Shown piece by piece: positions 1-6,080 of a stretch of 19,932 bases of DNA (position 1 is the first letter of the stretch; the number at the start of each line of letters is the position of its first letter). The translations under genes were made by a program, and so were the position numbers. Source of the DNA: Firmicutes bacterium UBA3932 (GTDB taxonomy: Bacteria > Bacillota > Clostridia > Peptostreptococcales > Anaerovoracaceae); NCBI GenBank assembly GCA_002385825.1, contig DGEG01000012.1:1-19932 (forward strand). Reading direction: 5' to 3'. The notes under the pieces were generated by a model. The model worked only from the letters and a program-made list of their open reading frames with translations, was not told the origin of the DNA and did not search any database.

Positions 1-263
1 TGGCAGGCCGTTCCGTCGCATAGCTTTATAACATGTTTTCCTTTGGGCTGCAGAGTAAAATGAGAATAGAATGTAGCTACACCGTACACTTTAGAAGGCG
101 AAACCCCTAAAGCCGTCGATACAAATGTCATTATATCTTCCGGCAAATAGCTGTATTCTTCCTGCAGATCCTGTAAGATTGCGATTAATTTGTGAGGATT
201 ATGCTCATACTTGTCCAGTATGGCGCACACCTTATCAAATTTGGTGCCGATTCCCTCGCTCAT
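1..263 (-). CDS. NuoE/HydC-like [2Fe-2S] subunit of an NAD-linked hydrogenase or dehydrogenase (3' part beyond window)
   Basis: Read from ATG at 263 towards position 1, this gives an N-terminal segment beginning MSEGIGTKFDKVCAILDK, followed by LIAILQDLQEEYSYLPEDI, VYGVATFYSHF and LCDGTACH, where it leaves the window. These are the hallmarks of the NuoE / HydC 24-kDa family: a helical N-terminal part, then a thioredoxin-like [2Fe-2S] fold whose first cysteine pair is the CxxxxC of CDGTAC. The second pair lies outside. Such subunits pass electrons between NADH-FMN NuoF-type subunits and partners such as electron-bifurcating [FeFe]-hydrogenase. The ATG is 1 bp after the rex stop, and its Shine-Dalgarno GGAGG lies inside the last rex codons, so the two are co-transcribed and probably translationally coupled. 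It is a paralogue of the NuoE at the other end of the window. The family call is firm; the enzyme complex it serves is inferred. Confidence 0.9.
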   Translation of the reverse strand, partial: MSEGIGTKFDKVCAILDKYEHNPHKLIAILQDLQEEYSYLPEDIMTFVSTALGVSPSKVYGVATFYSHFTLQPKGKHVIKLCDGTAC

Positions 264-264
264 T

Positions 265-927
265 TTATACCTCCTCCTTCTTCTCCAGCTTTTCGCGCAG
301 ATGCTTAGATAATATTGCTAGCGATGCAGCCATGTCTTGATTTTGAACCAGCACGTGATCCGGTACATTAAGGTGAATGGGTGCGAAATTCCAGATTGCC
401 TGAATTCCGCCGGCTATCATCTTATCGCATACCTCCTGAGCGGATTCTGCAGGTACGGTAATGATACCGATGTGAATATTGAGTCTCTTGCATACATCCG
501 GGAGTTTATCGATGCTCAGAATCTGTTTTCCCGCTATTTCCGTGCCGATGAGTTTTTCGTCCGATTCAAACCCCATAAGTATCTTTAATCCGTATTCGCT
601 GAATCTCGAATACGCCAGCAATGCGCTGCCCAGTCTTCCGGCCCCTGCAATGACGGCCTCATCTACGTTGTCATATCCGAGAAACTTTTCAATATCACGA
701 ATAAGCTGTTCCGTGGCAAAACCTGTTTTAGGCTTGCCGCCTGTACTGCTCACTGCCGCAAGATCTTTTCTTACCTGTACCTCGTTAAGCCTCATAGCGC
801 TTGCGATCATGGGCGCCGAAACGTATCCGTCTTTATCCGCATAGTTTTTCAGGAAATTCAAATAGAGAGGCAACCGTTGAAGAAGCTGCTTAGAAATCGC
901 ATAAGAGCTCTTATGTTTATTGGTCAT
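265..927 (-). CDS. rex: Redox-sensing transcriptional repressor Rex
   Basis: A 220-residue protein: an N-terminal winged helix (about residues 1-80, with the recognition segment VQVRKDLAAVSSTGGKPKTG) followed by a Rossmann NAD(H)-binding domain with GAGRLG at residues 95-100. Rex represses fermentation and hydrogenase genes when NAD+ is high and leaves DNA when NADH binds. The open frame extends nine codons further, to an ATG at 954, but that ATG has no ribosome binding site. The ATG at 927 is preceded by GAGGAGAG at good spacing, so I start there. It is the first gene of an operon with the NuoE-like gene. A Rex-type operator sits inside its own promoter (987-1016), implying autoregulation. 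Length is normal for the family (about 210-220 residues). Confidence 0.95.
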   Translation of the reverse strand: MTNKHKSSYAISKQLLQRLPLYLNFLKNYADKDGYVSAPMIASAMRLNEVQVRKDLAAVSSTGGKPKTGFATEQLIRDIEKFLGYDNVDEAVIAGAGRLGSALLAYSRFSEYGLKILMGFESDEKLIGTEIAGKQILSIDKLPDVCKRLNIHIGIITVPAESAQEVCDKMIAGGIQAIWNFAPIHLNVPDHVLVQNQDMAASLAILSKHLREKLEKKEEV

Positions 928-986
928 CTCTTCTCTCTCCTCGTAAACTTTCATACAGTAAAAATCAGTATTTTTTATTCGATATA

Positions 987-1016
987 ATTATACTGTTAAA
1001 CAATAAACAATGTCAA
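987..1016 (-). promoter_or_regulatory. Promoter of the rex-nuoE operon, perfect -35 and -10
   Basis: On the minus strand a perfect -35 TTGACA (1016-1011) is followed by an 18-bp spacer and a perfect -10 TATAAT (992-987). This is about 60 bp upstream of the favoured rex ATG and is the clearest vegetative promoter in the window. Confidence 0.85.
993..1010 (-). promoter_or_regulatory. Rex operator filling the promoter spacer
   Basis: The minus strand reads TTGTTTATTGTTTAACAG. It matches the clostridial/Gram-positive Rex consensus TTGTTAA-N4-TTAACAA at 12 of 14 defined positions (TTGTTTA / TTAACAG). It occupies exactly the 18 bp between the -35 and -10 boxes, so Rex binding would block RNA polymerase directly. 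The sequence match is seen; Rex control is inferred from the site plus the adjacent rex gene. Confidence 0.8.
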
Positions 1017-1078
1017 GCGCTATATGATAAATATTTCACATAATAATTGGGGAATTGAAAATGTATTGGAATCAGTTA

Positions 1079-1142
1079 CATTTCGGCGCCCAGACGCCTT
1101 ATTTGATGCCCGGCATAAAAAAAAGTGCCTGGCGCCAAAATG
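1079..1142. repeat. Imperfect GC-rich inverted repeat (type GTGCCTGGCGCC)
   Basis: The left arm 1079-1100 (CATTTCGGCGCCCAGACGCC core) pairs imperfectly with the right arm 1121-1142 (AAGTGCCTGGCGCCAAAATG), giving a long hairpin with a GGCGCC core. It lies in the 409-bp gap between the rex start and the nitroreductase. Short dispersed palindromes of this style are common in clostridial genomes. No reading frame is visible. Confidence 0.6.
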
Positions 1143-1210
1143 CGACTTCCCCTGTCAAAACTGGTTAGTTACAAGGGTTTTGGGTATATTATTTTAATAG
1201 ATAGTTACGA

Positions 1211-1306
1211 AAGTTGTAAAAGATGTCAAGTTGTAAAAAGTGTAAGACACCCAACGCAAGCACCAAATTCAACTGTATGTTAAGTGCCTGACACCTTTTA
1301 CAACTT
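1211..1306. repeat. Inverted repeat with GTTGTAAAAgGTGTcAGgCAC arms plus a partial direct copy
   Basis: The left arm begins AAGTTGTAAAAAGTGT at 1228 and runs to GACAC at 1250. The right arm 1284-1306 is its near-perfect reverse complement (GTGCCTGACACCTTTTACAA), with about three mismatches over the 21-base core. A further partial copy of the left arm, AAGTTGTAAAAGATGTC, sits at 1211-1227. It lies immediately upstream of the nitroreductase ribosome binding site, so transcription of that gene may cross it. It resembles the GGTGTCAGGCAC-type small dispersed palindromes of Clostridia. Confidence 0.65.
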
Positions 1307-1336
1307 CCTTTTGAAACAGTACTGGGAGGTGCAGAA

Positions 1337-1936
1337 ATGAAAAAAGATTTCCTGACGGCGGTAGCCGAAAGACGCAGCCACTATGCCATAGGCAATAAGG
1401 CGGTCACTTCAGACGAAAAAATAGCAGATATATTGGAGCAAGCTGTGCTCCATGCCCCCTCCGCATACAACTCTCAATCTACCAGAGTGATCCTGTTATT
1501 GGGAAAACACCATGATAGACTGTGGACAATATTGATGGATATTATGAGAGAGAGGTTGCCGGAAGAAAAATTCCCCAGAACGGAGAAGAAGATTAATGGC
1601 TTTAAGGCGGGCTACGGTACCATCCTGTTCTTTGAAGACATGGATGTGGTTCAAGACCTTGTTGATAAATTTCCTACTTATGCCGACAATTTCCGAAATT
1701 GGTCCCTGCAGGGAGCCGCAATAATGGAATACATAGTATGGACGGCTCTTGAAGCGGAAGGTTACGGCGCTTCTCTTCAACACTATAACGAACTGATTGC
1801 CGATGCGGTTAAAAAAGAATGGAATCTACCCGACTCCTGGCGCTTGGATGCCCAGATGCCTTTTGGCAACATCGAGGAAAAACCAGCAGATAAAAGCTTC
1901 CAACCTCTGGAAAAGCGTCTGATGATCTTCAAATAA
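1337..1936 (+). CDS. Nitroreductase family protein, Hbn1/Frm2-like
   Basis: A 199-residue single-domain flavoprotein. The N-terminal RRSHYAIGNK and HAPSAYNSQSTRVILLLG segments match the Hbn1/Frm2-like branch of the nitroreductase superfamily, in which RRS...Y and SAYNSQ form the FMN phosphate and ring pocket. GYGASLQHYN and the closing PFGNIEEKPADKSF are also typical. Members reduce nitro or quinone compounds with NAD(P)H and are linked to oxidative or nitrosative stress; the substrate here is unknown. The ATG is preceded by GGGAGGTGCAGAA. It stands alone on the plus strand between palindromic repeats on both sides, with no obvious co-transcribed partner. The family call is confident; the physiological role is not. 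Confidence 0.9.
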   Translation: MKKDFLTAVAERRSHYAIGNKAVTSDEKIADILEQAVLHAPSAYNSQSTRVILLLGKHHDRLWTILMDIMRERLPEEKFPRTEKKINGFKAGYGTILFFEDMDVVQDLVDKFPTYADNFRNWSLQGAAIMEYIVWTALEAEGYGASLQHYNELIADAVKKEWNLPDSWRLDAQMPFGNIEEKPADKSFQPLEKRLMIFK

Positions 1937-1953
1937 TACGAGAAAATACAAGG

Positions 1954-2005
1954 GGACGGTTCTTTTTGATTTCCTAAAGTATTAAACAATCAAAAAGAAC
2001 CGTCC
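1954..2005. repeat. Perfect 18-bp inverted repeat, possible bidirectional terminator
   Basis: The arms GGACGGTTCTTTTTGATT (1954-1971) and their exact reverse complement (1988-2005) are separated by 16 bases. The element lies between the converging nitroreductase and flavoprotein genes. Its T/A runs are inside the stem, not after it, so it is not a textbook intrinsic terminator, though its position suggests transcription separation. The GGGACGGTTCTTTTTG motif is a dispersed repeat type seen in many Clostridia. Confidence 0.7.
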
Positions 2006-2046
2006 TTAATTATTTCCTATTGATTCCTAATGAGGCTTCTAGGGAT

Positions 2047-3402
2047 TTATTTATTTTCTCGTTCAAACTTTCTAATAGCGCTCTCCAATATCATTCCCGT
2101 ATACATGACCGGATCTCTCGCGGTGGAATAGGGCGGCGAATAGGCCAGATCCAGGTGGAACAGGTCCTCTGCCTTGGCTCCGAAAGTGATGGCCGTTACA
2201 AATACATCGATTCGCTTATCCACTCCATCCTCGCCGACGATCTGAGCGCCCAGAAGTCGACCGGTCTTCGCGTCGGCAACGCCCTTGATTATAATCTCTT
2301 TCCCATCCATATACGACGTCTTTGAAAGTTTTCTATCCATAGAGGTTACTACAGAATAACCTTCATTTTTCGCTTCTCTTTCGGAAAGTCCGGTAAAAGC
2401 AACTGTCATGTCGAAAACCCTGAAGATGCCCGTACCCAAAACGCCCCTGTAGGGCAGATCGCCTCCCGATACGTTGTCCCCGGCTATCCTTCCCATCTTA
2501 TTTGCCGTAGTTCCCAGAGGTCTGAATACCGGTTTCCCCGTAATAATATGGATTTGTTCTGCGCAGTCACCGCATGCATAGATGCCTTTCAGGTTTGTTT
2601 CAAGCCTGTCATTTACGCGTATTGCCCCTGTGTCCCCCAGCTCTATACCTGCCTCTTTTGCAATCTCCACATTGGGGCGTACTCCCGTGGCAAGGATAAC
2701 GATTTCTGCATCCAAATTTGTACCGTCTGCCAATTTAACCGCATTATCACCGATTTCTTCGACAGAAGCACCGGTTATGACGGAAACTCCCTTCTGTTTC
2801 AGATGCTCCTCAACGTGGATTGCCATATCCGGATCCAGCCCGGGAGTCACCTGATCCAGCTTCTCCACCATGGTGATCTCCATGCCTAACAATTTGAAAT
2901 TCTCGCTTACTTCCTGGCCGATGAAACCGGTTCCTATAATAACCGCTTTGCGGGGATTATTTTTGTCGATATATTTTTTAACCTTAAACATGTCCTGGAT
3001 GTTTCTCAAGACAAATACATTGTCGCGATCCGCTCCTTTTATGGGAGGCACCACCGCTCTTGCTCCCATTGCCAGCACAAGTCTATCGTAGCGATCTTCA
3101 AAAGTATTGCCGGTTATTAGATTTTTTACTACCAGTGTGTTCGTTTCCGGATCTATGGATATTACCTCATGTTCAGTATGCACATCCACATCGTATACCT
3201 TCTTAAAATAGGCCGGATCCCTGGGGGCAATAGACTCTATGTTTTTTACCACATCACCGATATAATAAGGAATTCCACAACCGGCATAGGAGATATATCG
3301 ATCCTTCTCGTAAATTGCAATCTCCGCATCCGGCATATTTCTCCGGGCTTTTGCCGCAGCGGAGGTCCCGGCTGCCACTCCACCAATTACTACGATTCTC
3401 AT
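2047..3402 (-). CDS. FAD-dependent pyridine nucleotide-disulfide oxidoreductase, CoA-disulfide reductase / NADH oxidase type
   Basis: A 451-residue protein with an FAD-binding Rossmann motif at the N-terminus (IGGVAAGTSAAAK), a single redox-active cysteine C42 in SYAGCGIPYYIG, a central NAD(P)H-binding Rossmann fold (VIIGTGFIGQEV), the second FAD motif GIYACGDC, and a C-terminal dimerisation domain containing YSPPYSTARDP. This is the single-cysteine class that includes CoA-disulfide reductase, H2O-forming NADH oxidase and NADH-dependent persulfide reductase. There is no C-terminal rhodanese domain. It probably reduces a low-molecular-weight disulfide or persulfide, or O2; sequence alone does not decide which. 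The start has GGGGAGGAAAGGG upstream. It is apparently monocistronic, with an AT-rich inverted repeat about 45-75 bp upstream. Confidence 0.88.
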   Translation of the reverse strand: MRIVVIGGVAAGTSAAAKARRNMPDAEIAIYEKDRYISYAGCGIPYYIGDVVKNIESIAPRDPAYFKKVYDVDVHTEHEVISIDPETNTLVVKNLITGNTFEDRYDRLVLAMGARAVVPPIKGADRDNVFVLRNIQDMFKVKKYIDKNNPRKAVIIGTGFIGQEVSENFKLLGMEITMVEKLDQVTPGLDPDMAIHVEEHLKQKGVSVITGASVEEIGDNAVKLADGTNLDAEIVILATGVRPNVEIAKEAGIELGDTGAIRVNDRLETNLKGIYACGDCAEQIHIITGKPVFRPLGTTANKMGRIAGDNVSGGDLPYRGVLGTGIFRVFDMTVAFTGLSEREAKNEGYSVVTSMDRKLSKTSYMDGKEIIIKGVADAKTGRLLGAQIVGEDGVDKRIDVFVTAITFGAKAEDLFHLDLAYSPPYSTARDPVMYTGMILESAIRKFERENK

Positions 3403-3448
3403 TCCCTTTCCTCCCCTCTGCTCGTGTTCATCAACCGTATGTTATCCA

Positions 3449-3477
3449 ATGCATAAATTTATAATCTATAAATGCAT
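3449..3477. promoter_or_regulatory. AT-rich imperfect inverted repeat upstream of the flavoprotein gene
   Basis: ATGCATAAATTTATA is followed four bases later by TATAAATGCAT, giving ATGCAT ends and TTATA/TATAA inner arms around an asymmetric centre. It lies between the divergent flavoprotein and TM1266-family genes and could be a regulator site. In DNA this AT-rich, chance symmetry cannot be excluded. Confidence 0.3.
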
Positions 3478-3620
3478 AGCTTATGTATAATATTCTTTAT
3501 TTACCCTCATACACCGCCAAATAAGCATGAAAAACCCAGGAATAGGCAAGTTCATCCCTTCCGTCAAAAGTTTTTTTATAGTATACTTATTTTTGTTATG
3601 AGAGGAGATGGTGTGAAAAC

Positions 3621-3866
3621 ATGAGTAACAGAGTTGCTTTAATAGGCATTGTGGTCGAAAATCGCGAATCCATAAATCGTTTAAATGAGCTGTTGCACGA
3701 ATACGGCGATTATATTGTAGGCCGCATGGGTATCCCCTACTCTAAACGTGATATTTCCATCATCAGCGTTGCCATAGATGCTCCCCAGGATGAGATTAGC
3801 GCTCTTTCCGGAAAACTGGGCATGCTGCCCGGCATCAGGACAAAAACTATCTATTCCAAGGTTTAG
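3621..3866 (+). CDS. TM1266-family iron-only hydrogenase system regulator
   Basis: An 81-residue protein with the family landmarks VALIGIVVENRESI, LNELLHEYGDYIVGRMG, and IDAPQDEISALSGKLGMLPG. It matches the small ACT-like family described as putative iron-only hydrogenase system regulator (TM1266 type). These proteins usually sit beside the HydE/HydF/HydG maturases or [FeFe]-hydrogenase genes; their mechanism is not established. Here the gene is alone, divergent from the flavoprotein and convergent with the ABC operon, with no maturase genes in view. AGGAGA lies about 12 bases before the ATG, a rather long spacing. A TATACT at 3582-3587 could be a -10 box, but no good -35 accompanies it. The family call is confident; the function is inferred from family context. 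Confidence 0.88.
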   Translation: MSNRVALIGIVVENRESINRLNELLHEYGDYIVGRMGIPYSKRDISIISVAIDAPQDEISALSGKLGMLPGIRTKTIYSKV

Positions 3867-3884
3867 GGCTTTTTACACCGGTTA

Positions 3885-4643
3885 TTAATCCTTAATGACA
3901 GCTCTCCTTACCAACATCCAGCTAAAGACTGCAAATAGTGCAGCGGCCAGTAAAGACGACACCATGGCATAGTAAGGGTTGGGACCGCTTAGAAGCCCGA
4001 ATGCGAAGGCAACGAACCTCCAAAATGCCCTATATATCATTCCACCCGTTACCACCGCATCGAAGATTGGCAACCCTACGATCAAAATGCCTGGGACACT
4101 GATAGACACTGCAATCTTTCCCGCTTTGTTTAACCGGTAATACAAAGTTGTGATAAAGTATCCGAACATCATTGCAGCACCGGAGAGGCAAATCATGAAC
4201 ATGAGCTCTTCCAGAACAGGCTGAACCCCTCCTGTATTTCCTGCATAGCGCATTTCATAAAGCTGTTCAAACAAACTCCTGTATAATACGTTGTCCTTCG
4301 TCGCCACCATAGCCTTTCCGATCCACAGCATAACAGCATTTATCAGGGACATACCTATCGACAGAATCAACACCGTGATTACATACCCCTTGAACATGGT
4401 CTTTCTGGAAATGCCGTTCTGCATCATCATCCGGAAAGTTTCACGAAAAGCGTTGAGCCCGACCACGAATAGAAAAATGATGGTAGCCATCTCAAGGCCG
4501 CTGATAGTCGCGAATGTTCCCTCACCCAGCCCGGAAACCGATATGGAAAATAACACCATTACCGAAAACATCACCAAATAAAATACCGGTATAGCTATCC
4601 TGCCATCCATGATCTGGTATTTTACAGCGCTCTTTAAATACAT
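3885..4643 (-). CDS. ABC transporter permease (partner of the adjacent YtrB-like ATPase)
   Basis: A 252-residue hydrophobic protein with about six to seven predicted membrane spans (roughly 16-36, 50-66, 86-108, 145-168, 176-198, 205-220, 227-246) and no recognisable catalytic motif. It is the last gene of the GntR - ATPase - permease operon, 12 bp after the ATPase stop, with AGGAGG before its ATG. Size and position fit the ABC-2-like permeases of YtrA-regulated exporters, which often respond to cell-wall antibiotics. The substrate cannot be read from the sequence. It converges on the TM1266-family gene with only 18 bp between stops and no clear terminator hairpin there. Confidence 0.8.
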   Translation of the reverse strand: MYLKSAVKYQIMDGRIAIPVFYLVMFSVMVLFSISVSGLGEGTFATISGLEMATIIFLFVVGLNAFRETFRMMMQNGISRKTMFKGYVITVLILSIGMSLINAVMLWIGKAMVATKDNVLYRSLFEQLYEMRYAGNTGGVQPVLEELMFMICLSGAAMMFGYFITTLYYRLNKAGKIAVSISVPGILIVGLPIFDAVVTGGMIYRAFWRFVAFAFGLLSGPNPYYAMVSSLLAAALFAVFSWMLVRRAVIKD

Positions 4644-4655
4644 TTTTCCGCCTCC

Positions 4656-5507
4656 TTACTCGTTAGTCAGATGGATGAAGAGCTTTTGCAAATCCATCCT
4701 GCCAATTTCCATACCCGCCGGAAGAGATGCGGGATCTATCGTTCCAATCACATATGCGGTTTTCAATCCGCCCAGAGAATCCACACCCAAAACGGTTTTA
4801 TCTTCGATGAAGCTATCAATTGCGGAAGCGCTTCCCGATAGGGTATAGCCTTTTGACAGGAGCTCTTCCACAGACTGATTTCGAATAATCTCTCCTTTTT
4901 TAATGATGACTACTTTTTCGATAACTCCGGACACCTCTTCAATCAGGTGGGTAGAAATCACCGCCGTGAAAGGCTTTTCGACATACTTTTGGAGAAGCGC
5001 CTTGTAGAACATATCCCTGTGGTTGGCATCAAGGCCAAGCACCGGCTCATCGAAAAACAAATATGGTGCGTTGGTGGACAAAGTGAGAATCAGTTTGAAT
5101 ATGGAGCCATAACCTGTTGACAGGTTTTTTATTTTCTTGTTTTGATTCAGCCCGAATTGTTTCGCCAATTTCAGGCAGTAGTCACGATCAAAATCCGGAT
5201 AGAATTCCTCTGTCCATTTAATCGCATCTCTCACTTTCATTCCTTCCGGATAGAAATTCTTCTCGCCCATCATAAATATTTTCCCTTGGGCACTATCGTT
5301 CTCGATGGCAGGCTCTCCGTCCACAAAGATTTGGCCGCTGTCAGGAAAGATTCTCCCTGTAATGCAATTGAGCAGCGTGGTTTTTCCGGCTCCGTTTCGA
5401 CCAAGCAAGCCGTAAATTTTATTCTCTCCAAAGAAAACGCTGACGTTTTTCAGCGCCTGCACCTCACCGTAATTCTTCGCTATATTTCTGACTTCTATGC
5501 CCCTCAT
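4656..5507 (-). CDS. ABC transporter ATP-binding protein, YtrB-like
   Basis: A 283-residue nucleotide-binding subunit. Walker A is GRNGAGKT at 36-43, Walker B YLFFDEP at 149-155, the D-loop GLD at 158-160, and the switch histidine is H187 in ISTHLIEE. The signature is LSTGY (129-133) rather than the usual LSGGQ, a deviation that recurs in YtrB-like ATPases. After the catalytic core (about 210 residues) a C-terminal extension of about 70 residues is present, typical of exporter ATPases of this group. Its ATG overlaps the stop of the GntR gene by 4 bp, so translation is coupled. It would energise the permease encoded downstream, with an antimicrobial or lipid-like substrate possible by analogy only. 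Confidence 0.9.
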   Translation of the reverse strand: MRGIEVRNIAKNYGEVQALKNVSVFFGENKIYGLLGRNGAGKTTLLNCITGRIFPDSGQIFVDGEPAIENDSAQGKIFMMGEKNFYPEGMKVRDAIKWTEEFYPDFDRDYCLKLAKQFGLNQNKKIKNLSTGYGSIFKLILTLSTNAPYLFFDEPVLGLDANHRDMFYKALLQKYVEKPFTAVISTHLIEEVSGVIEKVVIIKKGEIIRNQSVEELLSKGYTLSGSASAIDSFIEDKTVLGVDSLGGLKTAYVIGTIDPASLPAGMEIGRMDLQKLFIHLTNE

Positions 5508-5866
5508 CTGTCATACCCTCTTTCTATCATGGCGATGATATCCTCTTTAGCCAGCCCTAATTTCTTGGCTTCGGCAATAACCTTTTCAATATAGTCGTTA
5601 TAAAACGCTTCCCTGCGTTTTCTGCGAATGGCTTCTACTGCTCCCACCCTTACGAACATGCCTACTCCCCGCTTTTTGTAAACGATGCCCTCGTCTACCA
5701 GAAGATTTATCCCTTTCAGCGCGGTGGCCGGATTGATTTTATACCTAAGGGAGATTTCCGTCGTGGAGGGAATTTGCGCCTCTTCCTCAAAGGCACCCAT
5801 TAGAATGCCGTCTTCAATATACTCCGCAATCTGCAGAAATATCGGCCTTTCATCTTCAAAATGCAT
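5504..5866 (-). CDS. GntR-family transcriptional regulator, YtrA subfamily
   Basis: A 120-residue protein with an N-terminal GntR winged helix (IFLQIAEYIEDGIL ... IPSTTEISLRYKINPATALKGINLLVDEGIVYKKRGVGMFV) and only a short helical C-terminal tail, the architecture of the YtrA subfamily. Such proteins repress their own operon with the following ABC transporter genes. The ATG has AGGAGGAATC upstream. It is the first gene of a three-gene operon, and an imperfect palindrome overlapping the start of transcription (5917-5938) is the likely operator. Confidence 0.9.
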   Translation of the reverse strand: MHFEDERPIFLQIAEYIEDGILMGAFEEEAQIPSTTEISLRYKINPATALKGINLLVDEGIVYKKRGVGMFVRVGAVEAIRRKRREAFYNDYIEKVIAEAKKLGLAKEDIIAMIERGYDR

Positions 5867-5916
5867 GGTCTGATTCCTCCTTTCCGACGTACATCCCCCT
5901 AACCCCTTGTTGATTG

Positions 5917-5938
5917 GTTAGTTACTTGTGTAATTAAC
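5917..5938. promoter_or_regulatory. Likely YtrA-type operator
   Basis: The arms GTTAGTTA (5917-5924) and TAATTAAC (5931-5938) are an inverted repeat with one mismatch and a 6-bp centre. The site overlaps the edge of the -10 box and the expected transcription start of the GntR operon, as expected for an autorepressor. The sequence is seen; binding by the adjacent GntR protein is inferred. Confidence 0.55.
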
Positions 5939-5964
5939 TATATCACTAAACCAGGATTTGTCAA
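5937..5964 (-). promoter_or_regulatory. Promoter of the GntR-ABC operon
   Basis: The minus strand has a perfect -35 TTGACA (5964-5959), a 16-bp spacer and -10 TATAGT (5942-5937), about 70 bp upstream of the GntR start. The -10 box overlaps one arm of the candidate operator. Confidence 0.7.
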
Positions 5965-6022
5965 CATGTTTTTTGTATTCGGTATCAGAACTTTTTAATT
6001 TATCATTTTAACCGGTAAAACT

Positions 6023-6038
6023 ACCATTTAGAAATGGT
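6023..6038 (-). terminator. Weak hairpin downstream of the MFS transporter
   Basis: ACCATTT and AAATGGT form a compact stem, with alternative outer pairing TTTAACC (6007-6013) with GGTTAAA (6036-6042). On the minus strand the stem is followed by AGTTTTACC. It lies 43 bp past the MFS stop. The stem is AT-rich and the U-tract short, so this is only a possible terminator. Confidence 0.35.
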
Positions 6039-6080
6039 TAAATCAGATCTGATATAAGCTAAAAAAATGCTTAGATCATG

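Noticed and set aside
479..844. Plus-strand frame of 121 codons opposite rex
   Set aside because: It lies wholly within rex, which is strongly supported, and has no ribosome site or domain.
928..954. Longer rex start at ATG 954 (nine extra codons)
   Set aside because: No Shine-Dalgarno sequence precedes it, while the ATG at 927 has GAGGAGAG. The GAGGAGAG lies within the would-be extension.
6042..6053. 12-bp palindrome ATCAGATCTGAT downstream of the MFS gene
   Set aside because: It is at a gene end with no T-run and far from any promoter. A single 12-bp palindrome in this length of DNA can be chance.
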